DNA from: Giesbergeria sp.
GTDB lineage: Bacteria; Pseudomonadota; Gammaproteobacteria; Burkholderiales; Burkholderiaceae_C
Assembly (NCBI RefSeq): GCF_028686475.1
Contig: NZ_JAQUCA010000012.1
Span: 18,084-82,083 of the forward strand
DNA: 64,000 nucleotides
Direction of reading: 5' to 3'
This document shows positions 35,636-44,648 of this stretch, piece after piece; position 1 is the stretch's first letter; every line of letters starts with the position of its first letter. The notes under the pieces were generated by a model. The model was given only the letters and a program-made list of their open reading frames with translations, was not told the DNA's origin and did not search any database. Position numbers and translations under genes: made by a program.

Positions 35636-38530
35636 ATGAGCAAGACCCTGGTCATTGCCGAGAAACCTTCGGTAGCCCAAGACATTGTGCGCGCCCTGAC
35701 CCCCGTAGCGGGCAAGTTTGACAAGCACGATGACCATTTTGAGAACGAACACTACGTTGTTACCAGCGCAGTGGGCCATTTGGTCGAAATCCAAGCCCCC
35801 GAGGAGTTTGACGTGAAGCGCGGCAAATGGAGCTTTGCCCATTTGCCCGTCATTCCGCCCTACTTTGATTTGAAGCCGGTAGAAAAAACCAAGGCACGCC
35901 TGAATGCGGTGGTCAAACAAGCCAAGCGCAAGGATGTGACGCAGCTGATTAACGCCTGCGATGCCGGGCGCGAAGGCGAGTTAATCTTCCGGCTGATTGA
36001 GCAATACGCGGGCGGCAGCAAACCGCTGGGTAAGCCGGTGCAGCGCTTGTGGTTGCAATCCATGACCCCGCAAGCGATTCGCGATGGCTTTCAGCAGTTG
36101 CGTAGCAACGCCCAAATGCAAGGCTTGGCCGATGCAGCGCGCAGCCGCTCCGAGGCCGATTGGCTGGTCGGCATCAACGGCACGCGCGCCATGACGGCTT
36201 TCAATTCGCGCGATGGCGGCTTCTTTTTAACCACGGTGGGCCGGGTGCAAACGCCTACGCTATCGTTGGTGGTGGAACGCGAAGAAAAAATCCGCAAATT
36301 TGTCAGCCGCGATTATTGGGAAATCCATGCCAGCTTTGCCGCCCAAGCGGGCGACTACCCCGGCCGCTGGTTTGACCCCCAATGGAAAAAAACCGACGAC
36401 CCCGAGCAACGCGCCGACCGGGTTTGGTCGGCCCAGCAAGCGCAAGCGATTGCCGCTGCCGCGCGTGGCCGCCCGGCCCAAGTGACAGAAGAGAGCAAGC
36501 CCGCCACCCAAGCCAGCGCCCTGCTGTTTGACCTGACCAGCTTGCAGCGCGAGGCCAACAGCAAGTTTGGCTTTTCGGCCAAAACCACGCTGGCGCTGGC
36601 GCAAAGCCTGTACGAGCGCCACAAAGCCCTGACCTACCCGCGTACCGACTCGCGCGCCCTGCCCGAAGACTACCTGCCCGTGGCCCAGCAAACCTTTGCC
36701 ATGCTGGCGGGCAGCGGCATGGGCCACTTGGCAGCGCACGCCCAAACCGCGCTCAACCAAGGCTATATCCGCCTGAACAAACGCATTTTTGACAACAGCA
36801 AAGTGTCCGACCACTTTGCCATTATCCCGACCTTGCAAGCCCCCGGTGATTTGAGCGAGGCCGAACAAAAACTCTACGATTTGGTGGCGCGCCGCTTTAT
36901 GGCGGTGTTCTTTCCCAGTGCCGAATACTTGGTCACTACGCGCATCAGCAAAGTAGAACAGGCCGGACAAAGCTACCACTTCAAAACCGAGGGCAAAGTA
37001 TTGGTCAAACCGGGCTGGTTGGCCATTTACGGCAAAGATGCCGCCAGCGAAACCGCCGATGCCAAAGACGGCGACAAAGGCCAACATTTGGTGCCGGTGC
37101 AAGCAGGCGAGCAGCCCTTGGCGCAACAAGTGGACCCCAAAGCCCTCAAAACCCGCCCGCCAGCGCGTTATTCCGAATCCACCCTGCTGGGGGCGATGGA
37201 AAGCGCCGGCAAGCAGGTGGAAGACGAAACCATGCGCGAGGCGATGCGCGACAAAGGCTTAGGAACGCCTGCCACGCGCGCTGCCATCATCGAAGGACTG
37301 CTGACCGAAAAATACATGCTGCGCGAAGGGCGTGAAATCATCCCCACGGCCAAAGCCTTCCAATTGATGACGCTGCTGCGCGGCTTGGATGTCAAAGAAC
37401 TCTCGCGCGCCGACTTAACGGGCGAATGGGAATACAAGTTAGCGCAGATGGAAAAAGGCCAACTCAGCCGCGACAGCTTCATGGCCGAAATTGCCGCCAT
37501 GACCGAGCGCATGGTGAAAAAAGCCAAAGAGTACGACCGCGACACCATCCCCGGCGACTATGTGCAATTGCAAGCCCCTTGCCCCAACTGTGGCGGCGCA
37601 GTGAAAGAGAACTACCGCCGCTATGCCTGCGTGGGCAAACCGGGGGCCGAGCCCTGCGGCTTCTCGTTTGGCAAATCACCTGCTGGCCGCACCTTTGAGC
37701 CGCAAGAGGCCGAGCAACTGCTGGCGCAGCGCCGCTTGGGGCCACTGGAGGGTTTTCGCTCCAAGGCCGGTTGGCCCTTCACCGCCGAAATCGCCCTGAC
37801 CTACGACGACGAAGCGCACAACTACAAACTAGAGTTTGATTTTGGGGATGACAAAAACGCTGCCGACAGCGGCGAGCTGGTGGACTTTGCCGCTCAAGAA
37901 TCTTTGGGGGCTTGCCCGCAGTGCGGCGCACCCGTCTATGAACACGGCAGCCACTATGTGTGCAGCCGCGCCGTAGCCACCGCCGCCCAGCCGGTAGCCA
38001 CCTGCAACTTTAAGAGTGGCACCGTCATCTTGCAACAAGCCGTGGCGCGCGAGCAGATGCACAAATTGCTCAGCAGTGGCAAAACAGACTTGTTAGAGCA
38101 ATTCTTCAGCCCGCGCACCCGCCGCGCGTTCAAGGCCTTCTTGGTTTGGGACAAGGCCGCAGGCAAAGTGAATTTTGAATTTGAACCGCGCGTCAGCAAA
38201 TACCCCCCCAAGGCCGGGGCAGCCACTGCCCCCAAAACCAGCAAAGCCGCCCCAGCCAAAAAAGCGCCTGCCAAAAAAGCGGCCAAAACCCCGCGTGCCC
38301 CTACTCCCGGCAAACTGCCCAGTGCTGCGCTGGCCGCCGTGATTGGTGCCGAACCTATGGCCCGCCTTGATGTCACGAAAAAGATTTGGGACTATGTGCG
38401 TACACACCAACTGCAAGAGGCCAGCAACAAACAGCTTATCAATGCCGATGCCAAACTGTTGCCGGTGTTTGGCAAACCCCAAATTAGCATGTTTGAGCTG
38501 GCGGGCATTGTCAGCAAACATCTGGGCTAA
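35636..38530 (+). CDS. topB: DNA topoisomerase III with C-terminal SWIB domain
   Basis: This 964-residue type IA topoisomerase decatenates DNA. The TOPRIM domain has IAEKPSVAQDI and NACDAGREGELIFR. The strand-cutting tyrosine is Tyr334 in YPRTDSRALP. Two zinc-ribbon-like regions follow (CPNC near residue 650 and CPQC ... C near 760), then an Ala/Lys/Pro-rich linker (about 860-890). The last 75 residues form a SWIB/MDM2-like domain (LSAALAAVIG-type start, MARLDVTKKIWDYVRTHQL, FELAGIVSKHLG). SWIB tails on topoisomerases are known in some bacteria. It is followed 18 bases later by the Mrr-type gene. Confidence 0.94.
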   Translation: MSKTLVIAEKPSVAQDIVRALTPVAGKFDKHDDHFENEHYVVTSAVGHLVEIQAPEEFDVKRGKWSFAHLPVIPPYFDLKPVEKTKARLNAVVKQAKRKDVTQLINACDAGREGELIFRLIEQYAGGSKPLGKPVQRLWLQSMTPQAIRDGFQQLRSNAQMQGLADAARSRSEADWLVGINGTRAMTAFNSRDGGFFLTTVGRVQTPTLSLVVEREEKIRKFVSRDYWEIHASFAAQAGDYPGRWFDPQWKKTDDPEQRADRVWSAQQAQAIAAAARGRPAQVTEESKPATQASALLFDLTSLQREANSKFGFSAKTTLALAQSLYERHKALTYPRTDSRALPEDYLPVAQQTFAMLAGSGMGHLAAHAQTALNQGYIRLNKRIFDNSKVSDHFAIIPTLQAPGDLSEAEQKLYDLVARRFMAVFFPSAEYLVTTRISKVEQAGQSYHFKTEGKVLVKPGWLAIYGKDAASETADAKDGDKGQHLVPVQAGEQPLAQQVDPKALKTRPPARYSESTLLGAMESAGKQVEDETMREAMRDKGLGTPATRAAIIEGLLTEKYMLREGREIIPTAKAFQLMTLLRGLDVKELSRADLTGEWEYKLAQMEKGQLSRDSFMAEIAAMTERMVKKAKEYDRDTIPGDYVQLQAPCPNCGGAVKENYRRYACVGKPGAEPCGFSFGKSPAGRTFEPQEAEQLLAQRRLGPLEGFRSKAGWPFTAEIALTYDDEAHNYKLEFDFGDDKNAADSGELVDFAAQESLGACPQCGAPVYEHGSHYVCSRAVATAAQPVATCNFKSGTVILQQAVAREQMHKLLSSGKTDLLEQFFSPRTRRAFKAFLVWDKAAGKVNFEFEPRVSKYPPKAGAATAPKTSKAAPAKKAPAKKAAKTPRAPTPGKLPSAALAAVIGAEPMARLDVTKKIWDYVRTHQLQEASNKQLINADAKLLPVFGKPQISMFELAGIVSKHLG

Positions 38531-38548
38531 AGCGGCGGAGGCTGGGCG

Positions 38549-39607
38549 ATGGCACGTCGCAAACAAGAAGACCCGACCACCTGGGGCGAGCTGCAAGCCA
38601 TCACGCGCAGTGCCATTGGCGTGGCCGCGTGGTTGCCGTGGTGGCTGGGGGTATTGCTGGCGCTGGCGTTTTATATCGGGCTGCACTACATTGCCAGCCA
38701 GCCCCAGCCCGACGTGCATAGCTTGGCCAGCTTGTACCAGCACGCTGGGGCCTTGCTGGCGCGTGGGCTGGCCACGCTGGGGCAGTATCTGCTGCCTGCA
38801 CTGTGCTTGGCTGGGGCTTGGTTGGCCTGGCGCGAGCAACGCAAGCGCGCCGAGCTGCTGCAACAAGTCACTGCCAACCCGGCGGCTGATGCACTCGATG
38901 ACATCACCTGGCAAGAATTTGAAGTGCTGGTGGGCGAAGTCTTTCGGCGCTTGGGCTACCAAGTCGAAGAAACCGGCGGCGGTGGTGCCGATGGCGGCAT
39001 TGATTTGATTTTGCGCCGCAATGGCGAAAAATTTTTGGTGCAGTGCAAACAGTGGAAAGCCTTTCGCGTCAGTGTCGAGGTAGTGCGCGAAATGTTCGGC
39101 CTGATGACCGCCAAAGGTGCCGATGGCGGTTTTGTCGTCACTTCAGGGCGCTTTACCAAACCGGCCATCGAGTTTGCCCAAGGGCGCAACCTGTCGCTGA
39201 TTGATGGCCCCGCGCTGCTGCAATGGTTGCACCAAACCCAAGCCAAAGAGATTTTTCGACAACGACCCGCGCAAACGGTGCCAGTGGCGCAAACGCCTCC
39301 GGCAGCGGTGCCTACTCCGCCCCGGCGCGCAGCGGCCCCTAGTACTACCCCTGCCGCCACCACACCCGTGCCACCCGCATCCGTGGCGCTACCAACCCGA
39401 CGGCCAGCGCCAGCCGCCCCAGAGCGCACCGCGCCCCAGCGCCCCAGCCAGCCACCGCGCGCCCCAGCGGCGGCGCAAGGCGCACCGACCTGTCCAGTCT
39501 GTGCTGCCCCGATGTTGCTACGTTTGGCGCGCAAAGGGCCACAGGCGGGCCAACGCTTTTGGGGCTGCGTCCATTATCCCGACTGCAATGGCACGCGGCA
39601 GGGGTAA
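38549..39607 (+). CDS. Membrane-anchored Mrr-type restriction endonuclease with topoisomerase zinc ribbon
   Basis: The 352-residue protein begins with two membrane helices (about 30-50 and 70-90). An Mrr/PD-(D/E)xK nuclease domain follows: ITWQEFEVLVGEVFRRLGYQVEETGG, then the catalytic DGGIDLILRR and FLVQCKQWK. After an Ala/Pro-rich linker it ends with a four-cysteine ribbon (CPVC ... C ... C) of the kind found at topoisomerase I C-termini. Mrr-like enzymes cut methylated or otherwise unusual DNA. GGAGG precedes the ATG. The distance to topB suggests cotranscription and a shared DNA-structure theme. Confidence 0.88.
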   Translation: MARRKQEDPTTWGELQAITRSAIGVAAWLPWWLGVLLALAFYIGLHYIASQPQPDVHSLASLYQHAGALLARGLATLGQYLLPALCLAGAWLAWREQRKRAELLQQVTANPAADALDDITWQEFEVLVGEVFRRLGYQVEETGGGGADGGIDLILRRNGEKFLVQCKQWKAFRVSVEVVREMFGLMTAKGADGGFVVTSGRFTKPAIEFAQGRNLSLIDGPALLQWLHQTQAKEIFRQRPAQTVPVAQTPPAAVPTPPRRAAAPSTTPAATTPVPPASVALPTRRPAPAAPERTAPQRPSQPPRAPAAAQGAPTCPVCAAPMLLRLARKGPQAGQRFWGCVHYPDCNGTRQG

Positions 39608-39676
39608 GGCCGGATAGATAGACCCCCCCAGTTTGGCCAAAATGCTTGCTTCCATTCACCTAGCGCTGCCTTCTTC

Positions 39677-40570
39677 ATGACCGTCTGCTTTTCTGTCCAG
39701 CCCCTGCGCGGCCTTCGTATTTTGAGTTTGGCCTTGAACCTGCCTGGCCCCGCTGCCCTGTTGCGCTGCGCCGCGATGGGGGCGCACTGCACCAAGCTGG
39801 AGCCACCGCCGCCCCCCGGCTTGCCCACGGCAGACCCAATGCAGCATTACAGCCCCAGCGCCTATGCCGCCTTGCAGCAAGGCATCCAAGTGTTGCACGC
39901 CCAACTCAAAACCGAAGGCGGCCAAGCCTTGCTGCACCAAGCACTGGCCAACACCGATGTGCTGCTCACCTCGTTTCGGCACTCGGCCTTGCACAAGCTG
40001 GGCTTGGATTGGCCACTGCTGCACGAACGTTATCCACAGTTGTCGATGGTGCGGATTGTTGGGGCCACCGGAGCGCGGGCCGATGAGCCGGGCCACGATT
40101 TAACCTACCAAGCCGAGGCCGGTCTGCTACCGGGCTTGCAAATGCCCGCCACCTTGCTGGCCGACATGGCTGGTAGTTTGGCCGCCAGTGAGGCCATCTT
40201 GCAAGCGCAATTGGCGCGCAGTCAAACCGGCCAAGGCGTTTGTATGGATGTGGGTTTGGCCGAATCAGCCCAGTGGATGGCTTTGCCCGCCACTTGGGGC
40301 CTCATGGCCGCCGATACCGACACCGGCGGAGCCCATGCGGGCTACCAGATATACGCCTGCGCCGATGGCCGGGTAGCGCTGGCCGCCTTAGAACCCCATT
40401 TTGCGGCGCGCCTGTGCCAAGCTGCCGGATTGGCCCTGCCAGTCGATGCCGCTACCTTGCGCGCCACCAGCACCCACAAGGCCATTGCCCGTTTTGTCGC
40501 CCCACAAACCCGGGCGCAACTAGAGGCGCTGGCGGCAGAGAAAGATATTCCGCTCTACACGCTGCCTTAA
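39677..40570 (+). CDS. CaiB/BaiF (family III) CoA-transferase-like protein
   Basis: The 297-residue protein has the family III CoA-transferase layout: an N-terminal PLRGLRILSLALNLPGPAALLRCAAMGA loop, LLTSFRHSALHKLGLDWPLLHERYPQLSMVRI, HDLTYQAEAGLLP and GQGVCMDVGLAESA. It is shorter than the usual 380-400 residues. The aspartate that forms the acyl intermediate normally follows the tail of the first lobe, near HDLTYQA, but I cannot confirm it without alignment. The substrate is unknown. No strong ribosome site is visible. Confidence 0.8.
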   Translation: MTVCFSVQPLRGLRILSLALNLPGPAALLRCAAMGAHCTKLEPPPPPGLPTADPMQHYSPSAYAALQQGIQVLHAQLKTEGGQALLHQALANTDVLLTSFRHSALHKLGLDWPLLHERYPQLSMVRIVGATGARADEPGHDLTYQAEAGLLPGLQMPATLLADMAGSLAASEAILQAQLARSQTGQGVCMDVGLAESAQWMALPATWGLMAADTDTGGAHAGYQIYACADGRVALAALEPHFAARLCQAAGLALPVDAATLRATSTHKAIARFVAPQTRAQLEALAAEKDIPLYTLP

Positions 40571-40582
40571 ACGCCCGTAACA

Positions 40583-40619
40583 AGCCCGCCACCCGCCCAG
40601 CGGGCTACGAGGCTTTTTT
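40583..40619 (+). terminator. Probable terminator between convergent genes
   Basis: AGCCCGC (40583-40589) pairs with GCGGGCT (40600-40606) across a 10-base loop, with TTTTTT eight bases further on (40614-40619). The T tract lies inside the last codons of the opposing yjdM gene. Confidence 0.5.
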
Positions 40620-40964
40620 CAAAAACTCTGATTTCAGCAGCAGGCTACCGAGGTCAGTTTTGCAATCCACATTGTGGCCGTCGGCACCATCTACCAAGCG
40701 TATCCCCTTGATTTTGGTGCCTTTTTTCAGGGTAGCGCCCGCACCTTTGACTTTGAGGTCTTTCACCAGAATCACGGCGTCTCCATCGGCCAATGCGTTG
40801 CCATTGGCATCGCGCACTACGCCATCACTGGCGGCTTCATCAGCATCGGCGTTGTTGGGCTGTGCTGGCCACTCGAAGCCGCAATCGGGGCAAACATACT
40901 GCGCGCCATCGGGATAGGTGTTTTCTAAGCTGCATTGTGGACAAGCCGGAACGGTATGGGGCAT
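40605..40964 (-). CDS. yjdM: YjdM/PhnA-family zinc-ribbon protein
   Basis: This 119-residue protein has an N-terminal zinc ribbon (CPQC ... YVCPDCGFEW) and the C-terminal SH3-like PhnA domain (VRDANGNALADGDAVILVKDLKVKG, KGTKIKGIRLVDG, HNVDCK). The family was once linked to phosphonate use through its name, but it is not required for that and its function is unclear. The ATG at 40964 starts just before the zinc ribbon; an upstream start adds unrelated residues. It is divergent from mnmG. Confidence 0.9.
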   Translation of the reverse strand: MPHTVPACPQCSLENTYPDGAQYVCPDCGFEWPAQPNNADADEAASDGVVRDANGNALADGDAVILVKDLKVKGAGATLKKGTKIKGIRLVDGADGHNVDCKTDLGSLLLKSEFLKKAS

Positions 40965-41083
40965 AGCATTACTGAGGTTCAAATAAAACCTGCCAGTGTG
41001 GCACAAGCCAGCAGCGGTGGCAAAAGTAGGAAAAGTGGGAAAATCAGCACCCTTTACTTTAGCCCCGCAGCGCAGGACAGCCC

Positions 41084-43048
41084 ATGTTGTATCCCCAGGA
41101 ATTCGATGTCATCGTGGTCGGTGGCGGCCATGCCGGAACCGAGGCCGCTTTGGCCGCTGCCCGCATGGGTTGCCAGACCTTGCTGCTCACCCACAACATC
41201 GAAACCTTGGGCCAGATGAGCTGCAACCCGAGCATTGGCGGCATCGGTAAAGGCCATTTGGTGAAAGAAGTGGATGCCTTGGGCGGTGCGATGGCGCTGG
41301 CCACGGACGAAGGCGGCATTCAATTTCGCATCCTCAACAGCAGCAAAGGCCCCGCCGTGCGCGCCACGCGGGCGCAGGCCGACCGGATTTTGTACAAAGC
41401 GGCTATCCGCCGGATGCTGGAAAACCAACCCAACCTCTGGCTATTCCAGCAAGCGGTGGATGATTTGATGCTGGAAGGCGACCGGGTGGTGGGGGCTGTG
41501 ACGCAAATTGGCGTGCGCTTTCGCAGCCGCAGCGTGGTACTGACCGCCGGAACCTTCTTGGATGGCAAAGTGCATGTCGGCCTGAACCACTATGCCGCTG
41601 GCCGTGCCGGAGACCCGCCCGCCATCAGCCTGTCGGCGCGCCTGAAAGAGCTACAACTGCCGCAAGCGCGCCTCAAAACCGGCACGCCACCGCGCATTGA
41701 TGGCCGCACGATTGATTTTGCCCAATGCACCGAGCAGCCCGGCGACGGTATGCCCGGCGGCAATCACGAGGGCACGCTGCCGGTGTTCAGTTTTATGGGC
41801 AAGGCGGCCATGCACCCGCAGCAAATGCCGTGCTGGATTACCCACACCAACCAGCGCACGCACGACATCATTCGCAGTGGCTTTGACCGCAGCCCCATGT
41901 TCACCGGCAAAATTGAAGGCGTGGGGCCGCGCTACTGCCCTAGCGTGGAAGACAAAATCAACCGCTTTGCCGACAAAGACAGCCACCAAATCTTCTTAGA
42001 GCCAGAAGGTTTGACCACGCACGAGTTCTACCCCAATGGCATCAGCACCAGCCTGCCATTTGACATCCAATTGGCGCTGGTACGCAGCATGAAGGGGCTA
42101 GAGAACGCCCACATTTTGCGCCCCGGTTATGCCATCGAATACGACTACTTTGACCCGCGCGCGCTCAAAAGCAATTTTGAAACCCGGCAGATTCAAGGCT
42201 TGTTCTTTGCCGGCCAAATCAACGGCACCACGGGCTACGAAGAAGCCGCCGCCCAAGGCTTGTTTGCCGGTTTGAATGCCGCGCTGCAATGCCGGGGCCA
42301 AGACCCGTGGTTGCCCCGGCGCGATGAAGCCTATTTGGGCGTGCTGGTAGATGACCTGATTACCAAGGGCGTGACCGAACCCTACCGCATGTTCACCAGC
42401 CGGGCCGAGTTCCGCCTGCAACTGCGCGAAGACAACGCCGATATGCGCCTGACCGAGCAAGGCCGCCACATGGGCTTGGTGGACGATGCCCGTTGGGAAG
42501 CCTTCAGCCGCAAGCGCGATGCCGTGGCACGTGAAACAGAACGCCTTAAATCCACTTGGGTCAATCCGCGCATCCTGCCCGCCGCAGAATCGGAGCGCGT
42601 GCTGGGCAAAGCCATCGAACACGAATACAACTTGTTTGAATTGCTGCGCCGCCCGAACGTCTCTTATGCCGCCTTGATGGAGATGGACGGCAGCAAATAC
42701 GCCAGCAGCGCTGTTTCACGTGAAACCTTGGGCGATGCCACCGATGCGGTGTTAGAGCAGGTAGAAATTGCCGCTAAATACGCGGGCTACATCGACCGGC
42801 AAAAAGACGAGGTGCAACGCGCGGCGCACTACGAAAGCCTGCGCCTGCCGCCCGAGTTGGATTACCTGCAAGTCTCTGCCCTGAGCATGGAAGCACGGCA
42901 AAAACTGCAAAAGCACCGCCCTGAAACCTTGGGCCAAGCCTCGCGCATTTCGGGCATTACCCCGGCCAGCGTGTCACTGCTGCTGGTGCATCTGAAAAAA
43001 GGCGGCTTTAAGGGCTTTGCCAGCAGCACCACCCCGGAGGCAGCATGA
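41084..43048 (+). CDS. mnmG: tRNA uridine-5-carboxymethylaminomethyl modification enzyme MnmG (GidA)
   Basis: MnmG, with MnmE, modifies wobble uridine 34 in several tRNAs using FAD. The 654-residue protein has the FAD-binding [18 protein letters not shown], the MnmG signature [59 protein letters not shown] and the C-terminal helical MnmE-binding domain. AGGA precedes the ATG. The gene ends in an ATGA overlap with rsmG. Its 3' third also contains two ParB-box-like palindromes. mnmG-rsmG commonly lies near the replication origin and parAB. Confidence 0.97.
   Translation: MLYPQEFDVIVVGGGHAGTEAALAAARMGCQTLLLTHNIETLGQMSCNPSIGGIGKGHLVKEVDALGGAMALATDEGGIQFRILNSSKGPAVRATRAQADRILYKAAIRRMLENQPNLWLFQQAVDDLMLEGDRVVGAVTQIGVRFRSRSVVLTAGTFLDGKVHVGLNHYAAGRAGDPPAISLSARLKELQLPQARLKTGTPPRIDGRTIDFAQCTEQPGDGMPGGNHEGTLPVFSFMGKAAMHPQQMPCWITHTNQRTHDIIRSGFDRSPMFTGKIEGVGPRYCPSVEDKINRFADKDSHQIFLEPEGLTTHEFYPNGISTSLPFDIQLALVRSMKGLENAHILRPGYAIEYDYFDPRALKSNFETRQIQGLFFAGQINGTTGYEEAAAQGLFAGLNAALQCRGQDPWLPRRDEAYLGVLVDDLITKGVTEPYRMFTSRAEFRLQLREDNADMRLTEQGRHMGLVDDARWEAFSRKRDAVARETERLKSTWVNPRILPAAESERVLGKAIEHEYNLFELLRRPNVSYAALMEMDGSKYASSAVSRETLGDATDAVLEQVEIAAKYAGYIDRQKDEVQRAAHYESLRLPPELDYLQVSALSMEARQKLQKHRPETLGQASRISGITPASVSLLLVHLKKGGFKGFASSTTPEAA
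42523..42538. promoter_or_regulatory. Imperfect parS-like site inside mnmG
   Basis: CGTGGCACGTGAAACA matches 13 of 16 positions of the parS consensus TGTTTCACGTGAAACA, with all three mismatches in the left arm. It encodes ...VARET... and lies 189 bases before a much better site. Confidence 0.45.
42712..42727. promoter_or_regulatory. parS-like ParB-binding site inside mnmG
   Basis: TGTTTCACGTGAAACC matches 15 of 16 bases of the chromosomal parS consensus. ParB binds such sites near the origin to load condensin and drive segregation. Its presence inside mnmG fits the frequent origin-proximal location of mnmG-rsmG-parAB, although parAB is not next to rsmG here. Confidence 0.75.
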
Positions 43049-43776
43049 ACAGCAGCGATTTAGCAGCACCACTGCGCCAAGGCCTACACGCGCTGGGCCT
43101 GCACTTGAGCGATGCCCAAGTGCAACAACTGCTCGACTTTATGGCCTTGCTGCAAAAGTGGAACAAGGTGTATAACCTGACGGCGGTACGCAACCCGGCA
43201 GAAATGCTCACGCACCACCTGCTCGATAGTCTGGCTGCCGTGCCGCCCTTGCAGCGGCATTTAGCCCGCTTGGCCGCAGCGGGCAGCACCGCCCCACGCC
43301 TGTTGGATGTAGGTGCTGGCGGTGGCCTGCCGGGCGTGGTGTTCGCCATTTGCTGCCCGGCGTTGGACGTGAGTTGCGTGGATACCGTGGCCAAGAAGGC
43401 AGCCTTCCTCCAGCAGGCGGCAGTCACCTTAAAACTGCCAAACCTGCATGGCATCCATGCGCGGGTGGAAGCATTAACCGGCCCGTTTGATGTGGTCAGT
43501 TGCCGCGCTTTTGCCTCCTTGCCCGATTTCACCACTTGGTCGCGGGCTGCCTTGGGGCCGCACAGCCTCTGGCTGGCCATGAAAGGCAAACACCCGCACG
43601 ATGAAATCGCTGCCCTGCCCACCGAGGTGCAAGTGGTTCAGGTAGAACCCTTGACCGTGCCGGGCTTAGAGGCCGAGCGCTGTATTGTCTGGTTGCGCTT
43701 GGCCATCGTTGGGGCTGGCGCTGGCTTTGGCGGCCCGACTGCGCGCACTGTGCAAGGCGCGCACCACGGTTTGTAA
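43045..43776 (+). CDS. rsmG: 16S rRNA (guanine-527-N7)-methyltransferase RsmG (GidB)
   Basis: RsmG methylates G527 of 16S rRNA. The 243-residue protein has [25 protein letters not shown], the SAM motif [29 protein letters not shown] and [11 protein letters not shown]. It starts within the mnmG stop (ATGA). The family normally ends soon after the ERCIVWLR strand. Here the frame continues about 27 residues further and runs 111 bases into the opposite-strand proQ gene. Confidence 0.95.
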   Translation: MNSSDLAAPLRQGLHALGLHLSDAQVQQLLDFMALLQKWNKVYNLTAVRNPAEMLTHHLLDSLAAVPPLQRHLARLAAAGSTAPRLLDVGAGGGLPGVVFAICCPALDVSCVDTVAKKAAFLQQAAVTLKLPNLHGIHARVEALTGPFDVVSCRAFASLPDFTTWSRAALGPHSLWLAMKGKHPHDEIAALPTEVQVVQVEPLTVPGLEAERCIVWLRLAIVGAGAGFGGPTARTVQGAHHGL

Positions 43777-44583
43777 ATCCATGCCATACATCTCGGCAAA
43801 GGCGGGCAGGCTTTTTTGACCGCTGGCTTCAAAAGTGCGTAGCAGGGCTTCTTCGCGCGCTACTTTGGCGGCCAATTCGGCCAAGGCTTGGTCGAGTAAA
43901 GCCGTGGCGGCTTCGTCGCGCGTGCGGACGCGCTCGGCATAGGTTTCGCGCGCTAGGCCGCTGGCTTCGATATTGGCAATGATGCGTGCGTGCAACTTGG
44001 CAGTCAGTGCGGGCTGCTTGTAGCCTTGGCGGCGGCGGTACACCTCTAGCAAAGCGTGGTGGATATGCTCCGGGGCCATCGCCTCGACGGGCTGGCCTTG
44101 CAAGTCATAGCGCTGCTGGCCCGTGGCCACGGCTTGTAGGTAGCGCGTAGAGCGCGTATGCAGCCCCAGCGCTTGCTTGAGGGCTTCGCGCTCGAACAAA
44201 TCGGGGTGGGCCGCTATCAAATCTTGAAAAATACCCCGCTTGAGCGGGCGAAACACCGCGCCAAACAGGGCCGGATAGAGTTCGGCCAATTTTTCTAGCA
44301 TGGGCGGCACCGGGCGTGGCGCACGGCGGGCCGCTTCGGTAGCGCTTGCTGGCACGGCTGTGGCATCCGCAGGGTCGGCATTGGCATGGGCTTTGGCTTT
44401 GGCACCACGTTTCCCTCCTCGACGGGTGCGCGGGCGGCGCGGTGCAGCAGCAGGGCCATCAGCTGGGCCATCAGCGGCAGCGGCCTCGGTCGGTGTAACG
44501 ACCAAGCTTGCAGCCACCTCGGTGGCAGCAAGGGGTGCCATCGAGGCAGATAAAGAAGAAGCGGCGGGCGCGGAATCGGTCAT
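43666..44583 (-). CDS. proQ: ProQ/FinO-domain RNA chaperone
   Basis: This 305-residue protein carries a central ProQ/FinO domain (LEKLAELYPALFGAVFRPLKRGIFQDLIAAHPD ... YLQAVATGQQRYDLQGQPV) that binds structured RNAs and small RNAs. It is preceded by an Ala-rich N-terminus with a basic patch (PRRPRTRRGGKRGAKAKA). It is followed by a helical C-terminal segment and a short tail. The ATG at 44583 is preferred, since upstream starts add unlikely sequence. No clear ribosome site is visible. Its last 37 codons overlap the 3' end of rsmG in a convergent arrangement. Confidence 0.88.
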   Translation of the reverse strand: MTDSAPAASSLSASMAPLAATEVAASLVVTPTEAAAADGPADGPAAAPRRPRTRRGGKRGAKAKAHANADPADATAVPASATEAARRAPRPVPPMLEKLAELYPALFGAVFRPLKRGIFQDLIAAHPDLFEREALKQALGLHTRSTRYLQAVATGQQRYDLQGQPVEAMAPEHIHHALLEVYRRRQGYKQPALTAKLHARIIANIEASGLARETYAERVRTRDEAATALLDQALAELAAKVAREEALLRTFEASGQKSLPAFAEMYGMDLQTVVRALHSARSRAAKASASPNDGQAQPDNTALGL

Positions 44584-44648
44584 GAAAAATTCGATTAAAT
44601 CAAAGTAGCGAATGATGCCAGCCTTGGGCGCACATGGTGCAACACCTA

